DNA of 64,000 nt from Allobosea sp. (lineage in GTDB: Bacteria; Pseudomonadota; Alphaproteobacteria; Rhizobiales; Kaistiaceae): NCBI GenBank assembly GCA_017307955.1, contig JAFKFV010000014.1:215895-279894 (forward strand). The letters run 5' to 3'. The notes under the pieces were generated by a model. It was not told where the DNA came from and ran no database searches. It was given only the letters and a program-made list of their open reading frames with translations. The position numbers were made by a program, and so were the translations under genes. Shown here piece by piece: positions 43,828 to 51,270 of the stretch. Every line of letters starts with the position of its first letter. Position 1 is the first letter of the stretch.

Positions 43828-44342
43828 TCGAAGACGAGCTTGCCACCATGCCAGCCGGTCAGAATCACCACCCCCGCCGAGATTGCCGACAGGAGCAGGC
43901 CATAGGGCAGCACCGCGCTTTCCGCATCGCCCAGGCGATAGCCCCAGTTCGCGCCGAGCAGCGACAACAGCGTCACGGCGATGATGAAATGCGTCCAGGC
44001 CGCGGCCCTGGCCCTGATGCCGGGCACGAGCAGCAGCTCCGCCGTTCCCGAGAGGCCGGCGAACATGCCGATCAGGAAGGCGCCGCCCACGGCCCAGATC
44101 GCGGCCCGGGTCCAGAAGGGATCGCCGGTCCACCAGTAGAGAGCGTCGGCGCCGAATGTGCTGAAGGTGAGGGCAACCGGAAAGGCGACGCTCATCGCAT
44201 GGATCGGATGGCCGAACAGCGCGACGCGGGACTGCGTGTCATCGAAGCCGGGCTGCTCGACCACCGGATCGATCAGCTTTTCGTCCGCGCCTTCGATCTC
44301 GTCCGTCGTTGTCTCTTCGGCGGCCATCTCCTTCGTCGTCAT
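43800..44342 (-). CDS. DUF2231 membrane protein
   Basis: A 180-residue protein. An acidic N-terminal tail (about residues 5-35) precedes four helices. The DUF2231 hallmark is FGHPIHAMSVAFPVAL (about residues 43-58), with further His in AAAWTHFIIAVTLLSLLGAN, possible haem or metal ligands. The GAGGA ribosome site lies about 10 bases before the ATG. It runs against the surrounding oxidase genes: it overlaps the upstream gene by 28 bases and its start codon overlaps an ATG on the opposite strand (44341-44343) next to coxB. Confidence 0.82.
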   Translation of the reverse strand: MTTKEMAAEETTTDEIEGADEKLIDPVVEQPGFDDTQSRVALFGHPIHAMSVAFPVALTFSTFGADALYWWTGDPFWTRAAIWAVGGAFLIGMFAGLSGTAELLLVPGIRARAAAWTHFIIAVTLLSLLGANWGYRLGDAESAVLPYGLLLSAISAGVVILTGWHGGKLVFDYGLGTKGS

Positions 44343-44345
44343 GAG

Positions 44346-45038
44346 CGTTCGTTCCTCGTTCCTCTGGTCATCGGCACAACGGCGCTTGGACTGTCCGGTT
44401 GCGACGCGCCGCTATCGACATTGTCGCCGGCCGGCCCAGGGGCGCGGGCGATCGCGACGCTGTGGTGGGTGATGCTGGCCGCCGCCGGCGCGATTGTCCT
44501 TCTCGTCGCGGCGCTCATCGTCCTTGCCTGGCGGCGACAGCCCGCCGGGGCGAAGCGCGGCGGTGAACGCGTCTGGATCTTCGGCCTCGGGCTCGCCTTT
44601 CCAGCGGTCGTGCTCGCGGCGCTGCTCGGATTCGGGCTGGTGATCGGCGAGCGGCTGATGCCGCGCACGGCGCCGGATATCCTCCGCGTCGGGGCCGAGG
44701 CGCGGCGCTTCGCCTGGACCTTCACCTATCCCGATCTTCCCGGGCGCAGGACGGACGGCGTGCTGCATGTTCCAGCCGGCCGGCCGGTCGATGTCGCGAT
44801 CACCACCGCCGATGTCATTCACAGCTTCTGGGTGCCGCGCCTCGCCGGCAAGCTCGATGCCGTGCCCGGCCATGTCAACGTGTTGCGCATCGAGGCGGAG
44901 CAGCCCGGCACCTATCAGGGCGTGAGCGCCGAATTCAGCGGCACGGGATATGACGGCTTCGCCTTCACCGTCGTCGCCCATGCGCCCGACGACTGGGCCG
45001 CTTTCATGAGCGGCAATGAGACGGAGGCTCGGCAATGA
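44346..45038 (+). CDS. Haem-copper oxidase subunit II without CuA (CyoA-like lipoprotein); start unresolved
   Basis: The coding frame is clear from about 44346. A lipobox LGLSGC follows a hydrophobic run, then two helices (WWVMLAAAGAIVLLVAALIV and LGLAFPAVVLAALLGFGLVI) and a cupredoxin domain (DVIHSFWVPRLAGKLDAVPG; EAEQPGTYQGVSAEFSG). Where CuA enzymes have two Cys and a His, this has VSAEFSGTGY, as in quinol-oxidase CyoA. No good start codon is in frame near the lipobox: ATG 44341 is one base out of frame and ATG 44208 lies inside the antisense DUF2231 gene. A frameshift or sequence error is possible. The end overlaps the next gene (ATGA). Confidence 0.85.
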   Translation, partial: RSFLVPLVIGTTALGLSGCDAPLSTLSPAGPGARAIATLWWVMLAAAGAIVLLVAALIVLAWRRQPAGAKRGGERVWIFGLGLAFPAVVLAALLGFGLVIGERLMPRTAPDILRVGAEARRFAWTFTYPDLPGRRTDGVLHVPAGRPVDVAITTADVIHSFWVPRLAGKLDAVPGHVNVLRIEAEQPGTYQGVSAEFSGTGYDGFAFTVVAHAPDDWAAFMSGNETEARQ

Positions 45039-47518
45039 ACGCGCTCGCCCGCCACCGCCGCCTCACCGCCATCTGGTCGTCCCGGCCGGGCTGGAAGGGG
45101 CTCTTCTCGACCGTCAATCATAACGATGTCGGGTTGATGTTCCTCGTCACGGCCTTCTTCTATTTCTTCGTCGCCGGCGTCCTGGCGATGCTGATCCGGG
45201 CCCAGCTCGCGACGCCACATTCGGCCTTTGCTGGGCCGGAGATCTACAACCAGATCTTCACCATGCACGGGACGCTGATGATGTTCCTGTTCGCCATTCC
45301 GGCGATCGAGGGCATGGCGATCTACCTGCTGCCGAAGATGCTGGGGACGCGCGACCTCGCCTATCCGCGCCTCGGCGCCTATGGCTACTGGTGCTACTTC
45401 TTCGGCGGCGCGATGCTGCTCGTCTCGCTTCTTCTCGGCATCGCGCCGGATGGCGGCTGGTTCATGTATCCGCCGCTGACCGGCAAGGTCTATTCGCCGG
45501 GCATCAACACCGATTTCTGGCTGCTCGGCATCACCTTCGTCGAGATCTCCGCGATCTCGGCCGCGGTCGAGTTCACCGTCTCGATCCTCCGCTACCGCGC
45601 GCCGGGCATGTCGCTATCGAAGATGCCGATTTTCGCCTGGTACATGCTCGTCACCTCGCTGATGATCCTGACCGGCTTCCCGCCGCTGATCCTCGGCTCG
45701 ATCCTGCTCGAGCTCGAGCGCACCTTCGGCCTGCCCTTCTTCCAGGTCGAGCTCGGCGGCGACAGCCTCCTGTGGCAGCACCTCTTCTGGCTGTTCGGCC
45801 ATCCGGAGGTCTACATCATCTTCCTGCCGGCGGCGGGAGTCGTTTCAACCATCCTGCCCGTCATGGCCTCGACCACGCTGCTCGGCTATCGCTATGTCGT
45901 GGCGGCGGCCGTGGCGCTGGCCATCCTGAGCTTCGGGCTCTGGGTGCACCACATGTTCACGACCGGCATCCCGCATATGGGGCTCGCCTTCTTCTCGGCC
46001 GCATCGACGCTGGTCGCGGTGCCGACATCGGTGCAGGTCTTCGCCTGGATCGGCACGCTGTGGAAGGGCAGGCCGCAGCTGCGCCTGCCCATGCTCCATA
46101 TCCTCGGCTTCTTCGCCACCTTCGTCATCGGCGGACTGACCGGCGTCATGGTCGCCGTGGTGCCGTTCGACTGGCAGGTGCACGACACGGCCTTCGTCAC
46201 CGCGCATCTGCACTATGTGCTCTTCGGCGGCTTCGTCTTCCCGCTGCTCGCCGCCCTCTATTACTGGCTGCCGCTCGCAACGGGGCGGGCGCGCTTCTTC
46301 CGCCTCGGCGAGGTCGCCTTCGCGCTGATCTTCATCGGCTTCCACGTCACCTTTCTCGCGATGCATTTCGCAGGGTTGATGGGCCAGCGGCGGCGGATCT
46401 CGACCTATTCGCCGGAGGACGGCTGGACGGCGATCAACCTCATTTCATCGATCGGCGGCTTCATCCTCGCATTCGGGCTGGTGATGGTGCTGATCGAGGT
46501 CGTGCTTCATCTCGTCGTGCGCCATCGCGCGCCGCGAAATCTCTGGCGGGCCGGGACGCTGGAATGGGCGACCGCCATGCTGCCACCGGCCTATAACTTC
46601 GCAAGCCTGCCTGAGGTTGACGACCGGGAGCCGCTGCGTGCCGACCCGGACCTGCCCGCCCGCCTCGCCCGCGGGGAGGGCTATCTGGGAGAGCCGAACG
46701 GCATGATGCGCGAGACGCTCGCCGTCGATGTCGCAAGCGGCACCCCCGAGCATCACGTGATCTATCCCGGCAACACGCATCTGCCGATCGTGCTCGCCGC
46801 CGTCACCGGCCTCTTCTTCCTGGCGCTGCTGCTGAAGGTCCTGTGGGTTGCCCCGCTCGCCATGATCGGCGTCGCCGTCCTTGCCTGGCGCTGGGTCTGG
46901 GTGCTCGGCCGGCGGGAGGATGCCGGCGCGGTATCGGTTGGGTGCGGCCTGTCACTGCCGACCATCGCCGAGGTCGACCGGCCGCCCGGCTGGTGGGGCT
47001 CGGTTTTCCTGCTGGTCGCCGACGCGACATTGTTCGGCTCGCTGCTGTTCGGCTACGCCTTCCTGTGGACCATCGCGCCCGGCTGGCCGCCGCCGGAATG
47101 GATCGCACCGTCGGCGATCGTGGTCGCGCTCGCCGGCGTCGGGGTTGCGCTTTCGATCATCGGGCCATTCTTCGCGACGCGCGCCAATGCGGGCGGCAGC
47201 AACCCGGCCGTGGGGCTCGCCCTTTCGCTTGCCGGATCTGCCGCGATCGCCGCGGCGCTGGTGGCGATGCTCATGATGGCGCCGTCCCCGACCGGCCATG
47301 CCTATGGCGCGACCCTGCTCGTCCTCGGCGGCTACGGCATCCTGCACGCGATTGTCGTCGCGCTGATGGCCGCTTTCCTCATCGCCCGGGTCCGTGCCGG
47401 CTACACCTCGCCGCGCCGCCGCGCGGAGATCGCCATCCTGCCGGTCTGGGGCGCCTATGGCGGCGGCATCGCGGTCGTCATCCTGCTCGCCGCCTATCTG
47501 CCGGTGGCGCTGTCATGA
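45035..47518 (+). CDS. ctaD: Fused haem-copper oxidase subunits I and III
   Basis: An 827-residue protein. The subunit I part (about 1-560) has low-spin haem His78 and His393, high-spin haem His391, CuB ligands His256, His305 and His306, and the HPEVYI motif with Glu258 and Tyr260. The SVQVFAW motif has Gln334 at the K-channel Lys position. A loop with LEWATAMLPPAYNFASLPEV marks the end of subunit I. The C-terminal 200 residues are a shortened subunit III (WWGSVFLLVADATLFGSLLF and four further helices). The ATG overlaps the subunit II stop. It reduces oxygen to water in the inner membrane; the electron donor is unclear. Confidence 0.93.
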   Translation: MNALARHRRLTAIWSSRPGWKGLFSTVNHNDVGLMFLVTAFFYFFVAGVLAMLIRAQLATPHSAFAGPEIYNQIFTMHGTLMMFLFAIPAIEGMAIYLLPKMLGTRDLAYPRLGAYGYWCYFFGGAMLLVSLLLGIAPDGGWFMYPPLTGKVYSPGINTDFWLLGITFVEISAISAAVEFTVSILRYRAPGMSLSKMPIFAWYMLVTSLMILTGFPPLILGSILLELERTFGLPFFQVELGGDSLLWQHLFWLFGHPEVYIIFLPAAGVVSTILPVMASTTLLGYRYVVAAAVALAILSFGLWVHHMFTTGIPHMGLAFFSAASTLVAVPTSVQVFAWIGTLWKGRPQLRLPMLHILGFFATFVIGGLTGVMVAVVPFDWQVHDTAFVTAHLHYVLFGGFVFPLLAALYYWLPLATGRARFFRLGEVAFALIFIGFHVTFLAMHFAGLMGQRRRISTYSPEDGWTAINLISSIGGFILAFGLVMVLIEVVLHLVVRHRAPRNLWRAGTLEWATAMLPPAYNFASLPEVDDREPLRADPDLPARLARGEGYLGEPNGMMRETLAVDVASGTPEHHVIYPGNTHLPIVLAAVTGLFFLALLLKVLWVAPLAMIGVAVLAWRWVWVLGRREDAGAVSVGCGLSLPTIAEVDRPPGWWGSVFLLVADATLFGSLLFGYAFLWTIAPGWPPPEWIAPSAIVVALAGVGVALSIIGPFFATRANAGGSNPAVGLALSLAGSAAIAAALVAMLMMAPSPTGHAYGATLLVLGGYGILHAIVVALMAAFLIARVRAGYTSPRRRAEIAILPVWGAYGGGIAVVILLAAYLPVALS

Positions 47519-47835
47519 TGGATCTGCTGCGCATTCTCGTCGCCCCCGTCGTTTGGCTCGCCGCCTTCAGCGCCGTCTACGGGCTTCAGGGGGTGCTCTG
47601 CGCCGCGCCGCCGGAGGGCACGGTCGCCGGCCTGCCGATGGCGCGCGTTCTGCTCGCGCTCTCCTTCGCCGCCGCGCTGCTGGTGCAGGTCGCGCTGCTC
47701 GTCCTGCTTCTTTCCCGGCGCTTCGGCGCCAGCCGCGGCTTCGTGCGCACAGTGAGCCTCGGCGGCGGCCTGGTCGGTGTCGTCGCGACGGTGTGGACGC
47801 TTTTCCCCGTCCTGGCGCTGCCGCTCTGCCAATGA
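47515..47835 (+). CDS. Small three-helix membrane protein in the oxidase operon
   Basis: A 106-residue protein with three helices: LLRILVAPVVWLAAFSAVYG, VLLALSFAAALLVQVALLVL and GLVGVVATVWTLFPVLALPL. Its size and topology resemble oxidase subunit IV (CyoD-like), but no sequence motif confirms it. The start overlaps the subunit I+III stop (ATGA) and its stop overlaps the ctaG start (ATGA), so it is fully embedded in the operon. It is probably a structural or assembly factor; the assignment is positional. Confidence 0.75.
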   Translation: MMDLLRILVAPVVWLAAFSAVYGLQGVLCAAPPEGTVAGLPMARVLLALSFAAALLVQVALLVLLLSRRFGASRGFVRTVSLGGGLVGVVATVWTLFPVLALPLCQ

Positions 47836-48476
47836 CACGCGCCTCGTCGGCGACGCGTGCGTGGCCGCTCATTGCAGGGCTCGCGCTGCTCGCCGCCCTC
47901 TGGCTGGGACCGCTGCCCGATATGGCGCGGCGGGCCTTCTCGCCGCATATGATCCTGCATCTCGGCGTCACGCTCGCAGCGGCACCGCTCCTGGCCATCG
48001 GCGCGCTTCGCTTGCTGCCGGCGCAGTGGCTACGGTCGCGTCAGCCGCTGGCCGCTGCCCTCGCCGTCTCCGCGCTGGAATTCGTCGTCGTCTGGGGCTG
48101 GCATGCGCCGGCCCTCCATGAGGCGGCGGCCGCATCGCCCTTCATGTTCGCTGTCCAGCAGGCGAGCTTCCTCGGCGCCGGCCTCGCACTCTGGGGCACC
48201 GCCTTTTTCAGCCGCAGCCGCCGCCACGCCGCATCTGGCGCGCTCGCCATGCTGCTCACCTCGATGCATATGGCGATGCTCGGCGTCCTGCTCGTGCTTG
48301 CGCCAAGACTTATCTACGCGCCGCAATTCTGCCTCGGCGCCTTCGGCCTCGACCCGCTCGCCGACCAGCAACTGGGCGGCGGGCTGATGGCCCTGTTCGG
48401 CGGCGGCGCCGCAGCCATAGGCGGCGCCATCCTCGCGTTGCGGCTCGGCGGAGAGGAGGCCAAGGCGCAAGGATAG
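47832..48476 (+). CDS. ctaG: Oxidase assembly protein CtaG (caa3 type)
   Basis: A 214-residue membrane protein of the caa3-type CtaG family (distinct from the Cox11-type CtaG). About six helices carry conserved His: SPHMILHLGVTLAAAPLL, VVWGWHAPALHEAAA and LTSMHMAMLGVLLVLAPRLI, followed by DPLADQQLGGGLMALFGG. Such proteins are linked to copper insertion or assembly of haem-copper oxidases. It is the last gene of the operon; a tRNA gene on the other strand follows. Confidence 0.9.
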   Translation: MTRASSATRAWPLIAGLALLAALWLGPLPDMARRAFSPHMILHLGVTLAAAPLLAIGALRLLPAQWLRSRQPLAAALAVSALEFVVVWGWHAPALHEAAAASPFMFAVQQASFLGAGLALWGTAFFSRSRRHAASGALAMLLTSMHMAMLGVLLVLAPRLIYAPQFCLGAFGLDPLADQQLGGGLMALFGGGAAAIGGAILALRLGGEEAKAQG

Positions 48477-48516
48477 CGCTGGACCTCGAAGACTATCGGA
48501 ATGTCAGAAGAAGCTG

Positions 48517-48534
48517 CGGCCTGCAGAAAGGCCG
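48517..48534 (-). terminator. Possible terminator after tRNA-Arg
   Basis: On the - strand CGGCCT/AGGCCG form a 6-bp stem with a 6-base loop, beginning 2 bases after the tRNA 3' end, followed by a CT-rich run. The stem is short and the U-tract weak. Confidence 0.4.
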
Positions 48535-48536
48535 AA

Positions 48537-48613
48537 TGGCGCGCCCGAAGAGATTCGAACTCCTGACCCCCAGATTCGTAGTCTGGTGCTCTATCCAGCT
48601 GAGCTACGGGCGC
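48537..48613 (-). tRNA. tRNA-Arg (anticodon ACG)
   Basis: A 77-base tRNA including an encoded CCA. The acceptor arms GCGCCCG and CGGGCGC pair, the D-arm is AGCTCAGCTGGATAGAGC, and the anticodon arm CCAGA-CTACGAA-TCTGG gives anticodon ACG (decoding CGN after A34 editing). The T-arm contains GTTCGAATC. Confidence 0.97.
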
Positions 48614-48671
48614 CTGCCGGTCGTGGAAGCGGTTGTTCCAGCGACGAGGGCCGCCAATCGGCGGCGGCGTC

Positions 48672-48700
48672 TTGTTAGCCGCTCGCTTTCGGGATTGCAA
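48672..48700 (-). promoter_or_regulatory. Possible tRNA-Arg promoter
   Basis: On the - strand TTGCAA and TAACAA are spaced exactly 17 bases, 59 bases upstream of the tRNA 5' end. Both hexamers match the sigma-70 consensus only in part. Confidence 0.4.
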
Positions 48701-48786
48701 GCGCCTCGTTCCAGAGCGGCGGCGCCTGTGGATAGACGCGGCGGCGGCGAGCCGGCGAAGCAAGCCGCTGCGCCTGCGCCTTTCCG

Positions 48787-50283
48787 TCACCGCGCCTGTG
48801 CGCGGCGGGCGCGGTCGAAGGCGACCGGGCGGTCGGGGATGGCGATCTCGAAGATGGCGCCGGGGCCTTCGGTGTCGACGAGCGTGATCGAGCCGCCATG
48901 GGCGCGGACGATCTCGGCGGCGATCGCGAGGCCGAGGCCGGTGCCGCCGGGGCGGACGCCGCCCTGGAAGGCCTGGAAGAGGTTGGCCTTGGCGCGCTCG
49001 GGAACGCCGGGGCCGGTATCGCAGACGCGTACCGTGACGACCGTGCCGCGCCGGTCGGCCTCCATCAGCAGGCGGCGGACGATGGCCGGGTCGCTCTCGC
49101 CATCCATGGCCTGCACGGCATTGCGGCAGAGATTGAGCAGGACGCGGAAGAGTTGGTCGGGATCGGCGTCGATCTCGAAGGCGCTCTCGATGCGGATCTC
49201 GCAGCGGATGGTCGCGTGGTTCTCCAGCCCGAGCACGTCGACGACGTCGCGGGCGACGCGGTGCAGCGCCACCAGGCGGCGGCTCGGCTCGCGCTCGCGC
49301 GCCCGGCCATAGGCGAGGGTGGTCTGGCAATAGTCGATGGCGCGCCCGAGCGTCGCGATCAGCTTCGGCGCGAATCGCTGCACGGTCGGATCCGGCAGCG
49401 AGGCGATGCGGTCGGAGAAGAGCTGCGCTGAGGCAAGGAGATTGCGGAGGTCGTGGTTGACCTTCGAAACCGCGAGGCCGAGATCGGCCAGATGCGTCTT
49501 CTGCAGCAGCGTTTCGGACAATTGCCGCTGCATGGCGGCGAGCTCGGTCTCGGCGACGCCGATCTCGTCGGCGCGCCCGCTCGGCACGATGATGCGGGAG
49601 CGGTCTTCGGGATCTTCGGAAAAGTGCACCATCGCTTGCGACAGGCGCCGCATCGGGCGGACGAAGAGCCGTTGCAGGCTGATATAGATCGGGATGGCGG
49701 CGATGATCGAGATCAGCGCCGACATCAAGAGGATCGTGCCGCCGAAATGCAGCATCGCGGTCCTGAGCGGCCGGTCGCTGATGACGAGCTCAAGACTGTT
49801 GCCGTCCCGCGCCGGGCCGATGACGCGCAGCGTGTGCGGGTCGCTCGCCGCCAGGGTCGCGAAGGCGGCGCCGATCGAGGAGAGCACCAGCGGCTGGCGG
49901 AGATCGACCGTCTCGTCGACGGTCGGCGGCATCTCGACGGCGGCGAGAAGGCGGGTGGCGGGGCCGGTGCGCAGCACGATCGCCGTCGCGCCCACGGTGT
50001 CCAGAAGCTCGTCCTGAACCCCGCGCGGCACGTCGCTCCAGGCCGCCGAATCGAGCAGGATGCTCGCCGCCTGCGCCGTCGCCATGCGATCCTCGAGGAA
50101 GCGCAGGCGGAAGGCGGCGATCGTCGGCACGAAGCCGGCAATGCCCGTGACCATCACGAAGACGACGGTGAGGATCATGAGCTTGACGGAAAGGCTGGGC
50201 GCGCGCCGACGCCGCGCGGCGGCCGCTGCCGCCAACGGTTCTTCCCGGCCGGCCATCGCCTCGCCCGGGCTCGTCTCCGCCAT
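48787..50283 (-). CDS. Membrane sensor histidine kinase (orphan)
   Basis: A 498-residue two-component kinase. Helix 1 (about residues 33-57) and helix 2 (about 183-205) enclose a periplasmic sensor domain. A HAMP-like linker (LFVRPMRRLSQAMVHFSEDP) leads to the dimerisation box with the phospho-accepting His277 (KVNHDLRNLLASAQ), then the ATPase with the N box (LNLCRNAVQAMDGE), G1 (VCDTGPGVP) and G2 (GTGLGLAIA). No response regulator gene is adjacent, so its partner lies elsewhere. The first residues before helix 1 are Ala/Arg-rich and could be trimmed by a later start. Confidence 0.92.
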   Translation of the reverse strand: MAETSPGEAMAGREEPLAAAAAARRRRAPSLSVKLMILTVVFVMVTGIAGFVPTIAAFRLRFLEDRMATAQAASILLDSAAWSDVPRGVQDELLDTVGATAIVLRTGPATRLLAAVEMPPTVDETVDLRQPLVLSSIGAAFATLAASDPHTLRVIGPARDGNSLELVISDRPLRTAMLHFGGTILLMSALISIIAAIPIYISLQRLFVRPMRRLSQAMVHFSEDPEDRSRIIVPSGRADEIGVAETELAAMQRQLSETLLQKTHLADLGLAVSKVNHDLRNLLASAQLFSDRIASLPDPTVQRFAPKLIATLGRAIDYCQTTLAYGRAREREPSRRLVALHRVARDVVDVLGLENHATIRCEIRIESAFEIDADPDQLFRVLLNLCRNAVQAMDGESDPAIVRRLLMEADRRGTVVTVRVCDTGPGVPERAKANLFQAFQGGVRPGGTGLGLAIAAEIVRAHGGSITLVDTEGPGAIFEIAIPDRPVAFDRARRAQAR

Positions 50284-50624
50284 GCCGCTCGTCCCCCTTC
50301 AGAAGCGCTCTGCGACGCAGCGTGCCATTTTGCGACGGCGGTACCCCTCCCGTCAAACAGACGTGCCGCGACGCGCCTTCTACGCCCAAGAGAGCCGTTT
50401 CCGCCGCCCGAAACGTCGTTTCCGCCGTGCCGACCTCGCGTCGATGTCGCGTTGACCTTGCGTTGACTTGGGGAGGGGTTCTCCGTATAAGCCGGCCTCG
50501 ACGAGAGCAGGCAGAAGGCATGCCGGGGTCGCGTGCACCAAGGCGTGCTCCGCTTCGAAAGCCGCTGTCGCTCTTCCGACCATTGTTTTGATCGAATGAG
50601 GGCCGCCCCCGGCGGTGACGACCC
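50284..50624. other. Intergenic region upstream of rpmH
   Basis: About 340 bases between the divergent histidine kinase and rpmH genes. It holds a clear rpmH promoter at 50463-50491 and a preceding TTGACC (50452-50457) 11 bases upstream. The left part is CG-rich with no convincing ORF or hairpin. The kinase promoter was not identified. Confidence 0.6.
50463..50491 (+). promoter_or_regulatory. Sigma-70-type promoter of rpmH
   Basis: TTGACT (50463-50468) and TATAAG (50486-50491) are spaced exactly 17 bases. The implied transcript has a leader of about 125 bases before the rpmH ATG. This is the best consensus match seen in the window. Confidence 0.75.
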
Positions 50625-50759
50625 ATGAAGCGTACTTATCAGCCGAGCAAGCTCGTTCGCGCCCGCCGCCACGGTTTCCGCGCCCGTATGGCCACCGTCG
50701 GCGGCCGCAAGGTGATCGCGCAGCGCCGCGCCCAGGGCCGCAAGAAGCTCACTGCCTGA
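50625..50759 (+). CDS. rpmH: 50S ribosomal protein L34
   Basis: A 44-residue, very basic protein. [20 protein letters not shown] and the rest ([20 protein letters not shown]) match L34 throughout, and the length is standard. It binds 23S rRNA in the large subunit. It is the first gene of the conserved rpmH-rnpA-yidC-engB block and has its own strong promoter. The next start (rnpA) is 47 bases downstream. Confidence 0.98.
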   Translation: MKRTYQPSKLVRARRHGFRARMATVGGRKVIAQRRAQGRKKLTA

Positions 50760-50805
50760 CCCGCAGAAGGCGGCCGCAGCCGGCCGGCGCCCGGAAAGGC
50801 TCGCC

Positions 50806-51270
50806 ATGGATCGAGCGAAGACCATGGAGCGGCTCAAGAAACGCGCCGAATTTCTCGCCGTCGCCGGAGGGCCTCGTGTCTCCCGGCGCGGCTTTGTGCT
50901 GCAGAAGCGCGACCGCCGCGAGGTCGAGGGGACGCTGACCCGCTTCGGCTTCACGGTCACCAAGAAGATGGGCAATTCGCCGGAGCGCAACCGCATCCGG
51001 CGGCGCCTCCGCGAGGCGGTGCGCCTCTCCTTCGCCGGGAATGCCCGCGCGGCGACCGACTATGTGCTGGTCGGCCGGCGCGCCGCACTGTCGCAGCCCT
51101 TCGAAGAGCTCACCCGCGACCTTATCTCCGGTTTCGCCGCGCTCGAGCGGCCCGCCGCTGCGAAGACGCCGCAGGGCGCTCCCAGCGCAACGACTGAATC
51201 CGCCCTTGCCCGTCCGAAGGATGGCGGCACGGGCTCCGACGACCGTTCCTCCGAAAGACCCCACCGATGA
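50806..51270 (+). CDS. rnpA: Ribonuclease P protein component
   Basis: A 154-residue basic protein that assists the RNase P RNA in tRNA 5' maturation. The RNR motif region is NSPERNRIRRRLREAVRLSF (about residues 57-76), preceded by RFGFTVTKKMG. After about residue 112 it carries a low-complexity tail (Ala/Pro/Ser/Asp/Arg) not found in the compact enzymes. ATG 50806 has GGAAAGG upstream; the Met at residue 7 is an alternative. It overlaps yidC by ATGA. Confidence 0.95.
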   Translation: MDRAKTMERLKKRAEFLAVAGGPRVSRRGFVLQKRDRREVEGTLTRFGFTVTKKMGNSPERNRIRRRLREAVRLSFAGNARAATDYVLVGRRAALSQPFEELTRDLISGFAALERPAAAKTPQGAPSATTESALARPKDGGTGSDDRSSERPHR

